A stretch of DNA of 64,000 nt from Streptomyces sp. DT2A-34 (GCF_030499515.1 NZ_JASTWJ010000001.1:2294001-2358000), one strand, 5' to 3'; counted from the stretch's first letter, positions 36,628 through 46,340 are shown. The notes: generated by a model from the sequence alone, not told the origin. Program-made: numbers and translations.

Positions 36628-37233
36628 TCAAACTGTCCAGGTCGATTCGAGTTCCACGATGTCGCCTGTGAGCGCCGCGACGTCCGCCTCCGTCTGGGCT
36701 CGCAACGCCAGTCGCTCCACGCGCTCGGTGCGGTACTTGCCGTGCTCCGCGGCCGACCGCCACATCGACAGCACCAGGAACTCATGGCCCGGCGCCTCGC
36801 CGAAGAGGCCGCGGATCATGCCCGGGGAGCCGGCCATCGCAGGGTTCCAGACCTTCTCCTGCATGAGCGTGAAGTGCTCTGCACGGTCCTCGTGGACACG
36901 GCAGTGAGCCACTCGGACGAGGTCCGCGTCGGTGAAGCGCGGCTCGAACCCGGTCTTCACGTCGAAGCGGTAGTCGAAGAGTTTGACCTGTATGTCCTTG
37001 TAGGTGCCCGACTGGGCCGCCGCCAGCCTGTCGTGGGAGCGGGCCATGAAGGAGTCGTAGAAAGATCGGCTCTCCCAGAACGAGAAGATGTGCACGACCC
37101 CCTGCCGCCCCCGACTCCAGCCACCACCCTGCCCCCGAAACCCCGGCTCCCCCAGAAGCCCCGCCCATTTTCGCTGCCCCCGCTCGAAACCGCGGCGGTC
37201 CACCACGGTGCAGCGAATCCACTTGACCAGCAC
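36628..37233 (-). CDS. YdbC/DUF4937-like protein
   Basis: 201 residues from GTG 37233 (LVKWIRCTVVDRRGFERGQR). Repeated ferredoxin-like halves are suggested: QGVVHIFSFWESRSFYDSFM in the first and GHEFLVLSMWRSAAEHGKYR in the second, with VRVAHCRVHEDRAEHFTLMQ between. This pattern matches the dimeric alpha-beta-barrel-like YdbC/DUF4937 proteins of unknown function. The ribosome site is weak, so the start is uncertain. Confidence 0.75.
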   Translation of the reverse strand: MLVKWIRCTVVDRRGFERGQRKWAGLLGEPGFRGQGGGWSRGRQGVVHIFSFWESRSFYDSFMARSHDRLAAAQSGTYKDIQVKLFDYRFDVKTGFEPRFTDADLVRVAHCRVHEDRAEHFTLMQEKVWNPAMAGSPGMIRGLFGEAPGHEFLVLSMWRSAAEHGKYRTERVERLALRAQTEADVAALTGDIVELESTWTV

Positions 37234-37388
37234 CGCGCCATGGTAAGGCCACGGAGCGTGGCGTCGGTCACGCTCGACAGGAGAGCTCCCCGGCACACGC
37301 TCCCGCGCGCGTGGCAGGATGGACAACCGGCCTTGTCTGCTGGGCAGTTAGGGCAGAGGGCATACGCGGAACGGGGAAGGGGAGCCTG

Positions 37389-37922
37389 GTGAACGCCATC
37401 AACAAGGGGATCCGGAAGGTCGAGATCTCAGTCAAGTGGGACCCGAGTCCGGCTGGGCAGCCGCCCACCGACCTGGACCTCGTCGCCGCGACCTACCTGG
37501 CGAGCGATCCGTACGGCGATCCCGCCTATGTGGTGCACTTCGACAGCCGCTCGCCCGACGGCACCATCTATCTCAACCGGGACAGCAAGGACGGCAAGGG
37601 CTTCGGCTGGGACGAGGTCCTGACCGTGGAGCTCGACCGGCTCGACAGCCGGTACGCGCGCGTGCTGGTCGGAGTCGTGATCCAGCAGCGCCCCTCGACG
37701 CGCACCTTCGTCAGCGTCATCAAGCCGGCCCTGCGCATCCGCGAGGGCTACACCGTCATGGCCGAGGACGACTTCGGTGGCGTCCTCGGGTCGACGGCGG
37801 CCACGGTCGCGGAGTTCGTACGCCAAGGGTCGGGCACCTGGGACTTCCATCCGGGCATCCACGGTTTCGAGGACGACCCGGTGACGTTCACAGCGACCAT
37901 GGGCAGGACCCGCCAGCCCTGA
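37389..37922 (+). CDS. TerD-family protein
   Basis: 177 residues from GTG 37389 with GGGGAG upstream. The TerD fold is clear: GIRKVEISVKWDPSP, DLDLVAATYLAS, VVHFDSRSPDGTIYLNRDSK, with the acidic Ca-binding residues, and LTVELDRLDSRYARVLVGVV. TerD proteins bind calcium and are abundant in Streptomyces, linked to stress, tellurite resistance and development. It stands alone and converges on nrdJ. Confidence 0.9.
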   Translation: MNAINKGIRKVEISVKWDPSPAGQPPTDLDLVAATYLASDPYGDPAYVVHFDSRSPDGTIYLNRDSKDGKGFGWDEVLTVELDRLDSRYARVLVGVVIQQRPSTRTFVSVIKPALRIREGYTVMAEDDFGGVLGSTAATVAEFVRQGSGTWDFHPGIHGFEDDPVTFTATMGRTRQP

Positions 37923-37959
37923 CAATCGCTTCGCAGGCTCGCGGGGACAGTACGACGAA

Positions 37960-37990
37960 GAGGGGCGCCGGCATGTGGTCGGCGCCCCTC
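37960..37990. terminator. Bidirectional terminator between terD-like gene and nrdJ
   Basis: GAGGGGCGCCG and CGGCGCCCCTC form an 11-bp stem with a 9-base loop between two convergent genes. Confidence 0.8.
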
Positions 37991-38053
37991 TCGCGTGACT
38001 TTCGTCAGGGCCTCTCAAGGGCTACCCGACGTTCGGGGACGAGCCCCGCGGCG

Positions 38054-40948
38054 TCAGCTGCAGCCGCTGGTCGAGCCGCAGCCCTCGCAGATGTAGCAGG
38101 AACCGGCCCGCTGCATCTTCGTGCCGCAGGAGAAGCACAGCGGAGCGTCGGCCTGGATACCCAGCTGCATCTCCACCAGCTCGGCGCTGGTGTGCGCCTG
38201 CTGCGGAGCGGGCTTGGCCGCCTCGACCTCGGCCTTCGGCGTGGCGACGGCCTTCAGCTCCTGGGCGCGCGGCGCCGACTGGGCCAGGCCCTCCACGTCG
38301 ACCTCGTCCTCGGACGGCTCGTACGAACCGGTCTCCAGGTGACGCTGACGCTCCTCGGCGGAGTGGATGCCGAGCGCGGAACGCGTCTCGAAGGGCAGGA
38401 AGTCGAGCGCCAGGCGACGGAAGATGTAGTCGACGATCGACTGCGCCATCCGCACGTCCGGGTCGTCCGTCATGCCGGCCGGCTCGAAGCGCATGTTGGT
38501 GAACTTCGAGACGTACGTCTCCAGCGGCACGCCGTACTGAAGGCCGACGGAGACCGCGATGGAGAAGGCGTCCATCATGCCCGCGAGGGTCGAGCCCTGC
38601 TTGGACATCTTCAGGAAGACCTCGCCGAGACCGTCGTCGGGGTAGGAGTTGGCGGTCATGTAGCCCTCGGCGCCACCGACCGTGAAGGACGTGGTGATGC
38701 CGGGGCGGCCCTTCGGGAGGCGCTTGCGGACCGGGCGGTACTCGACGACCTTCTCGACCGTCTCACGGATGGTGGCCTCGGCCTTCTCCGTGATCTCGGT
38801 CTTCTCCTTCTCCTTGGTCTTGGCGGAGAGGGGCTGGCCGACCTTGCAGTTGTCGCGGTAGATCGCGAGCGCCTTGACGCCGAGCTTCCAGGCCTCGAAG
38901 TAGATCTCCTCGACCTCCTCGACGGTCGCCGACTCCGGCATGTTGACCGTCTTGGAGAGCGCGCCGGAGATCCAGGGCTGGATCGCGGCCATCATGCGGA
39001 CGTGGCCCATCGCGGAGATGGAGCGCTCGCCCATGGCGCAGTCGAAGACCTCGTAGTGCTCGTGCTTGAGGCCGGGGGCGTCGACGACATTGCCGTGGTC
39101 GGCGATGTGGGCGACGATCGCCTCGATCTGCTCCTCCTGGTAGCCCAGGCGGCGCAGGGCCTGCGGGACGGTGCCGTTGACGATCTGCATCGAGCCGCCG
39201 CCGACCAGCTTCTTGAACTTGACCAGGGCGAGGTCGGGCTCGAGGCCGGTGGTGTCGCAGGACATCGCGAGACCGATGGTGCCGGTCGGGGCGATGACGG
39301 ACGCCTGGGAGTTACGGAAACCGTTCTTCTCACCGAGGCGCAGCACGTCCTGCCAGGCCTCCGTGGCGGCGGCCCAGATCGGCGTGTCCAGGTCGTCCAT
39401 GCGGACGGCCACGCCGTTGGCGTCGGCGTGCTGCTTCATGACGCGCAGGTGCGGCTGGGCGTTGCGGGCGTAGCCGTCGTACGGGCCGACGACCGCGGCG
39501 AGTTCGGCGGAGCGGCGATACGACGTGCCGGTCATCAGGGAGGTGATGGCACCGGCGAGGGCACGTCCGCCGTCCGAGTCGTACGCGTGGCCGGTCGCCA
39601 TCAGCAGGGCGCCGAGGTTGGCGTAGCCGATGCCGAGCTGGCGGAACGCGCGCGTGTTCTCGCCGATCTTCTGCGTCGGGAAGTCCGCGAAGCAGATGGA
39701 GATGTCCATCGCGGTGATGACGAGCTCGACGACCTTCGCGAAGCGCTCGACCTCGAAGGACTGGTTTCCCTTGCCGTCGTCCTTCAGGAACTTCATCAGG
39801 TTCAGCGAGGCCAGGTTGCAGGACGTGTTGTCCAGGTGCATGTACTCGCTGCAGGGGTTCGAGCCGTTGATACGGCCGGACTCCGGGCAGGTGTGCCAGT
39901 GGTTGATGGTGTCGTCGTACTGGATGCCCGGGTCGGCGCAGGCCCAGGCGGCCTCGGCCATCTTGCGGAACAGCGCCTTGGCGTCGACCTCTTCGATGAC
40001 CTCGCCGGTCATCCGCGCGCGGAGGCCGAACTTGCCGCCCTCCTCGACCGCCTTCATGAACTCGTCGTTCACGCGCACCGAGTTGTTGGCGTTCTGGTAC
40101 TGGACGGACGTGATGTCGTCGCCGCCCAGGTCCATGTCGAAGCCCGCGTCACGCAGGGCGCGGATCTTCTCCTCTTCCTTCACCTTGGTCTCGATGAAGT
40201 CCTCGATGTCGGGGTGGTCGACATCGAGGATGACCATCTTGGCGGCGCGGCGGGTGGCACCGCCCGACTTGATCGTTCCTGCGGAGGCGTCGGCGCCGCG
40301 CATGAAGGAGACGGGGCCGGAGGCGTTGCCGCCGGAGGACAGCAGCTCCTTGGAGGAGCGGATGCGGGAGAGGTTCAGGCCGGCGCCGGAGCCGCCCTTG
40401 AAGATCATGCCCTCTTCCTTGTACCAGTCGAGAATCGACTCCATGGAGTCGTCGACGGCCAGGATGAAGCAGGCGGAGACCTGCTGCGGCTGGGGCGTAC
40501 CGACGTTGAACCAAACCGGGCTGTTGAAGCTGAAGATCTGGTGCAGGAGGGCGTAGGCCAGCTCGTGCTCGAAGATCTCGGCGTCGGCGGGCGAGGCGAA
40601 GTACTTGTAGTCCTCGCCGGCCTTCCGGTACGTCTTCACGATGCGGTCGATGAGCTGCTTCAGGCTCACCTCGCGCTGCGGAGTGCCGACGGCACCGCGG
40701 AAGTACTTGCTGGTGACGATGTTGACCGCGTTCACCGACCAGAAGTCGGGGAACTCGACGCCGCGCTGCTCGAAGTTGACCGAGCCGTCGCGCCAGTTGG
40801 TCATGACGACGTCACGGCGCTCCCAGGCCACCTCGTCGTACGGGTGCACGCCGGGGGTGGTGTGGATGCGCTCGATACGCAGTCCCTTGGCCGCCTTGGT
40901 GCCCTTGGCGCGGGAACTCCGTGCCGGACCGCTCGCCGTCTCTGTCAT
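38054..40948 (-). CDS. nrdJ: Adenosylcobalamin-dependent (class II) ribonucleotide reductase NrdJ
   Basis: 964 residues from ATG 40948, with GGGAGG upstream. Class II features: RSSKELLSSGGNASGPVSFM in the substrate region, the NPCSEYMHLDNTSCNLASLN active-site cysteine and glutamate, LAMSCDTTGLEPD, and the C-terminal redox/zinc segment CFSCGTKMQRAGSCYICEGC. It reduces ribonucleotides with vitamin B12 cofactor and no oxygen need. In Streptomyces it is transcribed with nrdR and is an alternative to the oxygen-dependent NrdAB. NrdR lies 163 bases upstream. Confidence 0.97.
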   Translation of the reverse strand: MTETASGPARSSRAKGTKAAKGLRIERIHTTPGVHPYDEVAWERRDVVMTNWRDGSVNFEQRGVEFPDFWSVNAVNIVTSKYFRGAVGTPQREVSLKQLIDRIVKTYRKAGEDYKYFASPADAEIFEHELAYALLHQIFSFNSPVWFNVGTPQPQQVSACFILAVDDSMESILDWYKEEGMIFKGGSGAGLNLSRIRSSKELLSSGGNASGPVSFMRGADASAGTIKSGGATRRAAKMVILDVDHPDIEDFIETKVKEEEKIRALRDAGFDMDLGGDDITSVQYQNANNSVRVNDEFMKAVEEGGKFGLRARMTGEVIEEVDAKALFRKMAEAAWACADPGIQYDDTINHWHTCPESGRINGSNPCSEYMHLDNTSCNLASLNLMKFLKDDGKGNQSFEVERFAKVVELVITAMDISICFADFPTQKIGENTRAFRQLGIGYANLGALLMATGHAYDSDGGRALAGAITSLMTGTSYRRSAELAAVVGPYDGYARNAQPHLRVMKQHADANGVAVRMDDLDTPIWAAATEAWQDVLRLGEKNGFRNSQASVIAPTGTIGLAMSCDTTGLEPDLALVKFKKLVGGGSMQIVNGTVPQALRRLGYQEEQIEAIVAHIADHGNVVDAPGLKHEHYEVFDCAMGERSISAMGHVRMMAAIQPWISGALSKTVNMPESATVEEVEEIYFEAWKLGVKALAIYRDNCKVGQPLSAKTKEKEKTEITEKAEATIRETVEKVVEYRPVRKRLPKGRPGITTSFTVGGAEGYMTANSYPDDGLGEVFLKMSKQGSTLAGMMDAFSIAVSVGLQYGVPLETYVSKFTNMRFEPAGMTDDPDVRMAQSIVDYIFRRLALDFLPFETRSALGIHSAEERQRHLETGSYEPSEDEVDVEGLAQSAPRAQELKAVATPKAEVEAAKPAPQQAHTSAELVEMQLGIQADAPLCFSCGTKMQRAGSCYICEGCGSTSGCS

Positions 40949-41111
40949 GCCGCCTCCCTGTACGGGCTAAAACGCCCTGAAGTGCCCCGATGTTCCCCGT
41001 GGCACGGTGTTCTGTCTGGTGTTGCGGGCACCCTCTGATTGCCGCCCGCAACAGGTCTTTGGTCGCCGCCGCTCGACCGGATCCGGAGTCCGAACCGGGT
41101 CCGGCCCGCCC

Positions 41112-41687
41112 TCAGTCGGCGGCGTTGGCGGGCACGGGGACCTGTGCAGCCCCACCGGACCCGCGGTCGTCTTCCTGGCCCCCCGCGACCACGCCTGCGC
41201 CTGCGCCGTCTTCGCGGTCGTCGTCGTCCGCAGCGGGGCGTCCCGTCGCCTCCCTGAGCTCCGCGATCGCGGCCTCGAAGTCCTCGAGCGAGTCGAACGC
41301 CCGGTAGACGGAGGCGAATCGCAGATAGGCGACGAGGTCGAGCTCCTGCAACGGGCCGAGTATGGCCAGCCCCACGTCGTGGGTGGTCAGCTCGGCGCTT
41401 CCGGTGGCCCGCACCGCCTCCTCGACCCGCTGGCCGAGCTGCGCGAGCGCGTCCTCGGTGACAGGTCGTCCCTGGCATGCCTTGCGCACACCGTTGATGA
41501 CCTTGGTACGGCTGAATGGCTCAGTGACTCCGGACCGCTTGATCACCATCAGTGAGCACGTCTCCACGGTCGTGAAACGACGGGAGCAATCAGGACACTG
41601 GCGGCGCCTGCGGATCGACGTGCCGTCGTCGGTCGTACGACTGTCGACGACGCGGCTGTCGGGGTGCCTGCAGAAGGGGCAGTGCAT
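41112..41687 (-). CDS. nrdR: Transcriptional regulator NrdR
   Basis: 191 residues from ATG 41687 with GGAGGG upstream. The N-terminal zinc ribbon [20 protein letters not shown] ... [17 protein letters not shown] and the ATP-cone ([20 protein letters not shown] to [12 protein letters not shown]) are complete. The C-terminal 40 residues ([20 protein letters not shown]) are an acidic tail beyond the usual 155 residues. NrdR senses dATP/ATP and represses ribonucleotide reductase genes. A palindrome upstream (41826-41838) fits its box. Confidence 0.96.
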   Translation of the reverse strand: MHCPFCRHPDSRVVDSRTTDDGTSIRRRRQCPDCSRRFTTVETCSLMVIKRSGVTEPFSRTKVINGVRKACQGRPVTEDALAQLGQRVEEAVRATGSAELTTHDVGLAILGPLQELDLVAYLRFASVYRAFDSLEDFEAAIAELREATGRPAADDDDREDGAGAGVVAGGQEDDRGSGGAAQVPVPANAAD

Positions 41688-41825
41688 ACTTCCAACCCTC
41701 CTCACAGCAGACTCAATAGCCTCGCTGGGCCTCACGGGCCCCTCGAAGCAGCCCCAAGCATAGGCGATCTCCGAGCGTCCGAAGACCCGGGGGACCACAA
41801 CTTCTGGGTCGCTGCCGCAATCCAA

Positions 41826-41838
41826 CCACTACATGTGG
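41826..41838. promoter_or_regulatory. Candidate NrdR box
   Basis: CCACTACATGTGG has inverted ends (CCAC/GTGG) around TACAT, close to the ACACTACATsTwGTGT type of Streptomyces NrdR boxes. It is about 140 bases upstream of nrdR. A second, weaker copy may lie near 41857-41874. Confidence 0.5.
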
Positions 41839-42176
41839 GGATTGGCGCATACACCCACGCTGTACGCGCGTGTCGCGCCTGGAGGGACACGCACCGTACG
41901 GCCGCACCGGCGCGCCGCACACCTGAGCGCACAGCCGTATCGCCGCGACACATACGGAGATACGGTGAGCGCCACACGGAGGGGGCGTGGGACTCCCGCA
42001 CAGATGGGGGTCGGTCACCGTCTGAACTGATGCCGGATGGCAGACTGGGGCGACAACCCACGAGGTCGCCACCCTGGCGGTGAAGAGTACAACAATGGGC
42101 CCTTTTGCCCGCCGGGCAGCGCGTCAGCCATACACCCAGACTCATGATCACGTCTGGGGATTCGCGATTTTTCACT

Positions 42177-42190
42177 CGAACGTGTGTTTG
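42177..42190. promoter_or_regulatory. LexA-type SOS box upstream of lexA
   Basis: CGAACGTGTGTTTG fits the actinobacterial SOS box CGAACN4GTTYG. It lies 61 bases before the ribosome-linked GTG at 42251, suited to lexA autoregulation. Confidence 0.85.
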
Positions 42191-42326
42191 GCGCAACCTT
42201 TCGAAAGCAACTACCGTTGTGCAGCAGGGAGACCATCGAGAGGGGCCGACGTGACCACCACCGCAGACAGTGCCACCATCACCGCCCAGGACCGCTCCCA
42301 GGGCCGACTTCGAGCCGGTGCATGCG

Positions 42327-43028
42327 ATGAACGAAGCCATGAATCCCGAGGGACACAAGCGGTCCCTCCCGGGCCGACCTCCGGGCATCCGGGCGGACAG
42401 CTCGGGGCTCACCGACCGACAGCGCCGTGTGATCGAGGTCATCAGGGATTCGGTGCAGCGGCGTGGGTACCCGCCGTCGATGCGGGAGATCGGCCAAGCG
42501 GTCGGCCTGTCCAGCACGTCCTCTGTCGCACACCAGCTGATGGCACTGGAGCGCAAGGGCTTCCTCCGCCGCGACCCGCACCGACCGCGCGCATACGAGG
42601 TGCGCGGCTCCGACCAGGCCGCCGTGCAGCCCACGGACACCACCGGCAAGCCCGCAGCGTCGTACGTCCCGCTCGTCGGCCGCATCGCCGCCGGTGGCCC
42701 GATCCTCGCGGAGGAGTCGGTCGAGGATGTCTTCCCCCTTCCCCGACAGCTGGTCGGCGACGGCGAGCTGTTCGTCCTTAAGGTCGTCGGTGACTCGATG
42801 ATCGAGGCCGCGATCTGCGACGGCGACTGGGTCACGGTCCGGCGCCAGCCGGTCGCCGAGAACGGAGACATCGTGGCCGCGATGCTCGACGGCGAGGCCA
42901 CGGTCAAGCGTTTCAAGCGCGAGGACGGCCACGTCTGGCTGCTCCCGCACAACTCCGCGTACGAGCCGATCCCCGGTGACGACGCGACCATCCTGGGCAA
43001 GGTGGTGGCAGTGCTGCGGCGCGTGTGA
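42327..43028 (+). CDS. lexA: LexA repressor
   Basis: 233 residues if started at ATG 42327 ([20 protein letters not shown]). Winged HTH ([20 protein letters not shown]), self-cleavage site ([11 protein letters not shown], Ala-Gly), catalytic Ser in [10 protein letters not shown] and Lys in DGEATVKRF are all present. It represses DNA-damage genes and cleaves itself with RecA. The better ribosome site (GAGAGGGG) serves GTG 42251, whose product [20 protein letters not shown] matches the known Streptomyces LexA N-terminus. That frame is one base off the rest of the gene near 42305-42315, a possible frameshift. Confidence 0.95.
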   Translation: MNEAMNPEGHKRSLPGRPPGIRADSSGLTDRQRRVIEVIRDSVQRRGYPPSMREIGQAVGLSSTSSVAHQLMALERKGFLRRDPHRPRAYEVRGSDQAAVQPTDTTGKPAASYVPLVGRIAAGGPILAEESVEDVFPLPRQLVGDGELFVLKVVGDSMIEAAICDGDWVTVRRQPVAENGDIVAAMLDGEATVKRFKREDGHVWLLPHNSAYEPIPGDDATILGKVVAVLRRV

Positions 43029-43192
43029 CGGCTGCGGCGGGCGAAGCCGAAGGGCGTCGCCCCCTGACCGGGCCCCGGGACCCCTGCGCCGGTTCCGGGG
43101 CCCTGTGCTGTGCGTGGCCTGTGGGCTGCGTGTGGCCCTGAGCTTTGCGGCCCCGCTGACGCTGCGCGGGCCCCACGTAACCGAATTTCCGG

Positions 43193-43238
43193 ATCGGGTG
43201 TGGGCCTGTCGCGGCGCCGCGACAGGCCCACACCCGAT
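43193..43238. terminator. Perfect 46-bp palindromic terminator between lexA and dinG-like gene
   Basis: Left arm 43193-43215 and right arm 43216-43238 are exact reverse complements (ATCGGGTGTGGGCCTGTCGC start), with no spacer. It ends exactly at the stop codon of the convergent helicase gene and should terminate both. Confidence 0.9.
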
Positions 43239-45229
43239 TACTGGGGCTGTTCCGCCTCCGCCTCCGCCTTCTGCGCTGCCGCATCGATCGCGGCCAGGGA
43301 TTTCCGGACCTGATTACGGTCCGTTGTGTACCAGAAGTCAGGCAGTGACGCCTTCAGATAGCTTCCGTACCGGGCAGTGGCCAGCCTCTGGTCCAGTACG
43401 GCGACCACGCCGCGGTCCCCGGATGCCCGTACGAGGCGGCCGGCGCCCTGGGCCATGAGCAGCGCGGCGTGCGTGGCGGCGACCGCCATGAAGCCGTTGC
43501 CGCCGGCGTCCTCCACCGCCTTCTGGCGGGCGCTCATCAAGGGGTCGTCCGGGCGCGGGAAGGGGATCTTGTCCATGACGACCAGCTGACAGCTGGGGCC
43601 GGGTACGTCGACGCCCTGCCACAGGGACAGCGTGCCGAAGAGGCAGGTCTTCGGGTCGGCCGCGAAGTTCTTGATCAGCTCGCCAAGCGTTTCCTCGCCC
43701 TGAAGGAGAATCGGGAACTCGGGGATGCGGGAGCGAAGTTCCTCGGCGGCCAGTTGGGCGGCCCGCATCGAGGAGAACAGGCCGAGCGTGCGGCCGCCCG
43801 CCGCCTGGATCAGTTCGGTCAGCTCGTCGAGCATGTCCGCACGGTCGCCGTCACGCGCGGGGCGTGAGAGGTGCTTGGCGACATACAGGATGCCCTGCTT
43901 GCGGTATTCGAAGGGCGAGCCCACATCCACCCCCTTCCACTGCGGGAGGTCGTCCCCCTCCGTGCCCTCGGGGGCGAGGCCAAGGGATGCACCGACGCCG
44001 TTGAAGTCGCCGCCCAGCTTCAAGGTCGCGGAGGTCAGGACTACTGAACGGTCAGCGAAGAGCTTCTCCCTCAGGAGACCCGACACGGACATCGGGGCCA
44101 CCCGCAGGGACGCTCCGAAGCGGTCGTGACGCTCGTACCAGACGACATCCCACTCGGAGCCATTGGTGATCCGCTCCGCCACGTCGTGCACGGTCTCGAC
44201 CGAGGCCAGCGCCTGTTTGCGGACCGCGTCCTCGTCCTGCACGGACTTGTCGCGGGTGGCGCCGATCCCTGAGATGACGGTGCGGCAGGCGTCACGCAGC
44301 GCCATGAGCGCGTAGGCGAGGTCCTCGGGAATCTCCTCCAGGCGTCCCGGCAGGGCCAGCTCCATCAGCCGTTCGAAGCCCTCGGCGGCGGTCTGGAGCT
44401 GGTCGGCGGCCTTCTCGTTGACAAGTTTCGCGGCGCGGCGCACCGCGCGGTTGACCTGGCCGGGAGTGAGTTCACCGGTGGCGACACCGGTGACCCTGGA
44501 GACCAGTTCGTGCGCCTCGTCGACGATCAGGACCTCGTGCTGTGGGAGGACCGGAGCGCCTTCGATGGCATCGATCGCGAGCAGCGCGTGGTTGGTGACG
44601 ACGACCTCAGAGAGCTTGGCGCGCTCACGGGCCATCTCGGCGAAGCATTCGGCGCCGTACGCGCACTTCGATGCGCCCAGGCATTCCCGGGACGACACCG
44701 ACACCTGCGCCCAGGCCCGGTCGGACACGCCGGGAGTCAGGTTGTCGCGATCGCCCGTCTCCGTCTCGTCCGCCCAGTCACGCAGCCGCAGCAGGTCCTG
44801 CCCCAACTTGCTGGTGGGCGCGGCCGCCTCGAACTGGTCGAAGAGGCCCTCCTCCTCGTCCTGCGGGACACCCTCATGCAGGCGGTGCAGGCACAGGTAG
44901 TTCGACCTGCCCTTGAGCATCGCGAACTCGGGCCGACGGCGCAGCAGGGGGTGCATGGCCTCGACGGTGCGCGGCAGGTCCCGCTCCACGAGCTGGCGCT
45001 GCAGGGCCAGGGTGGCCGTCGCGACGACGACGCGCTCCCCGTGCGCGAGCGCGGGCACGAGGTAGCCCAGCGACTTTCCGGTGCCGGTGCCGGCCTGGAC
45101 CAGCAGATGGGAGCCGCCGTCGATCGCCTCCGCGACGGATTCGGCCATGGTCACCTGGCCAGGGCGCTCCGTACCGCCGACGGCAGTGACGGCAGCATGC
45201 AGGAGTTCGGGGAGTGAGGGCTTTGTCAT
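43238..45229 (-). CDS. DinG/XPD-type ATP-dependent DNA helicase
   Basis: 663 residues. Walker A QAGTGTGKSLGYL, ATATLALQRQLV (Ia), DEAH in EVLIVDEAHELVSR, and the C-terminal helicase motifs including GAGRLVRASGDRGVVAVLD (VI) are present. Between motifs Ia and II lie four cysteines (CLHRL..., then ECLGASKCAYGAECF) that likely bind a 4Fe-4S cluster, as in XPD and DinG. It unwinds DNA 5' to 3' and helps with replication-blocking structures. The lexA gene converges on it; SOS control was not seen. Confidence 0.93.
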   Translation of the reverse strand: MTKPSLPELLHAAVTAVGGTERPGQVTMAESVAEAIDGGSHLLVQAGTGTGKSLGYLVPALAHGERVVVATATLALQRQLVERDLPRTVEAMHPLLRRRPEFAMLKGRSNYLCLHRLHEGVPQDEEEGLFDQFEAAAPTSKLGQDLLRLRDWADETETGDRDNLTPGVSDRAWAQVSVSSRECLGASKCAYGAECFAEMARERAKLSEVVVTNHALLAIDAIEGAPVLPQHEVLIVDEAHELVSRVTGVATGELTPGQVNRAVRRAAKLVNEKAADQLQTAAEGFERLMELALPGRLEEIPEDLAYALMALRDACRTVISGIGATRDKSVQDEDAVRKQALASVETVHDVAERITNGSEWDVVWYERHDRFGASLRVAPMSVSGLLREKLFADRSVVLTSATLKLGGDFNGVGASLGLAPEGTEGDDLPQWKGVDVGSPFEYRKQGILYVAKHLSRPARDGDRADMLDELTELIQAAGGRTLGLFSSMRAAQLAAEELRSRIPEFPILLQGEETLGELIKNFAADPKTCLFGTLSLWQGVDVPGPSCQLVVMDKIPFPRPDDPLMSARQKAVEDAGGNGFMAVAATHAALLMAQGAGRLVRASGDRGVVAVLDQRLATARYGSYLKASLPDFWYTTDRNQVRKSLAAIDAAAQKAEAEAEQPQ

Positions 45230-45515
45230 AGCGCGACCACCCTACGGCCCGGCACTGACAAACGGGCGCTCGCGGTGGGGACGAGGGGCGGGATCAAGAC
45301 CGGGGGTTCCTCAGGTGGGAATCGGATCGGTTCGGGTGTGTGCGGGATGGGTTCGGGTGTGTGAGAGATCGGTTCGATTGGAGGTCGGGGCGGTTCGCGT
45401 GGGGTCGAGGTTGGTGCATGGGAGAGATCGACTCGGCCTGAATCGAGTTCCTCGGGAGTGGGAACCGGATCGGCTCGAGAGGCATTACCGAATGTGATGA
45501 CGTTGCGACACGGCG

Positions 45516-46340
45516 TCACAGCAGATGGCGCAGGCTCCGGTCTCTCACCATGAGGGCGGCCCTCTTGGCGGGCAGGTCGATCTCGGCGGAGAAGCGGAAA
45601 CCGGCGCTCAGGAAAGCGGCGACGGAAGGGGTGTTGCGAATGTCGGGTTCGGCAACGATGCGAGCGCAGACGGGCCGCTTGTCGAGCACGAGGTCGGCGA
45701 CGGCTCGGAGCAGGGTCCCTCCGAGTCCTCGGCCGCGATCGCCGACGGCACCCATGAGGAGATGGACTCCGGTGTCATGGGGCCGAGCCGCGTAGTACCT
45801 GGCCAGCGGGTCGAGGTCGGCTCGGTAGATCTCCCAGTAGCTCATCGGCGTGCCGTCCAGCATGCCCAGACAGGGCACGCTGCGTCCGTCCCCGGAAAGC
45901 TGGGACCGCAGATGCTCTTCAATCGCGTTCTGGGGTCCGGCGAGCCCCCAGAACGCTGCGACAGCGGGGTCGTTCATCCACCGGCTGATGATCGGAAGGT
46001 CTCGTTCGATCCGCACCGAGACTAGGTGAAGGGCTCCTGCAGGTGTACTGACGGGCCCCCAGTCGGCAACACGGTCGAGTAGATCGTCGCCGCCCAGGAG
46101 GAGTGAGGGAGGTACTGCCGTCCTTGCGGTGCCCGGGCTCCGTTCCCCATCGGCTGCGGTGCCGTCCGCGACGAGCCCGATGAGCTCATCGGGGAGGTGC
46201 AGGTCAAGCGTGTCCTCACTGTCTGCGTCCGAGCCGGCCGCCGGGTCGATACGGCAATCGCGCGCACTCGGGCTCGCGGCGGTGCCGATATCGGTGACGG
46301 GGGCGGTACCGGCGTGGGCACTCGCGTCGGTGGGAGGCAC
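45516..46340 (-). CDS. GNAT acetyltransferase of siderophore locus
   Basis: 274 residues from GTG 46340 with AGAGGAGC upstream. The first 95 residues are Asp/Ala-rich and variable. The C-terminal 170 residues form the acyltransferase fold: LHLVSVRIERDLPIISRWMN, FWGLAGPQNAIEEHL, SYWEIYRADLDPLARYY, VHLLMGAVGDRGRGLGGTLL (CoA loop) and RIVAEPDIRNTPSVAAFLSA. This is the IucB/RhbD type that acylates N-hydroxylated amines in siderophore assembly. It is the last gene of the NIS operon. Confidence 0.88.
   Translation of the reverse strand: MPPTDASAHAGTAPVTDIGTAASPSARDCRIDPAAGSDADSEDTLDLHLPDELIGLVADGTAADGERSPGTARTAVPPSLLLGGDDLLDRVADWGPVSTPAGALHLVSVRIERDLPIISRWMNDPAVAAFWGLAGPQNAIEEHLRSQLSGDGRSVPCLGMLDGTPMSYWEIYRADLDPLARYYAARPHDTGVHLLMGAVGDRGRGLGGTLLRAVADLVLDKRPVCARIVAEPDIRNTPSVAAFLSAGFRFSAEIDLPAKRAALMVRDRSLRHLL

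Larger units (their letters stand above)
41688..42326. other. Divergent nrdR/lexA control region
   Basis: About 640 bases. It contains a candidate NrdR box, a clear LexA-type SOS box, and the ribosome-site-linked GTG at 42251 in the wrong frame for lexA. No other gene is seen. Confidence 0.6.

Noticed and set aside
37436..41038. 1200-residue plus-strand frame
   Set aside because: It is a GC-rich shadow frame antisense to nrdJ.
45226..45519. Minus-strand frame with repeated HTPEPI residues upstream of the dinG-like gene
   Set aside because: Composition reflects a low-complexity tract; no ribosome site or domain; overlaps the helicase start.
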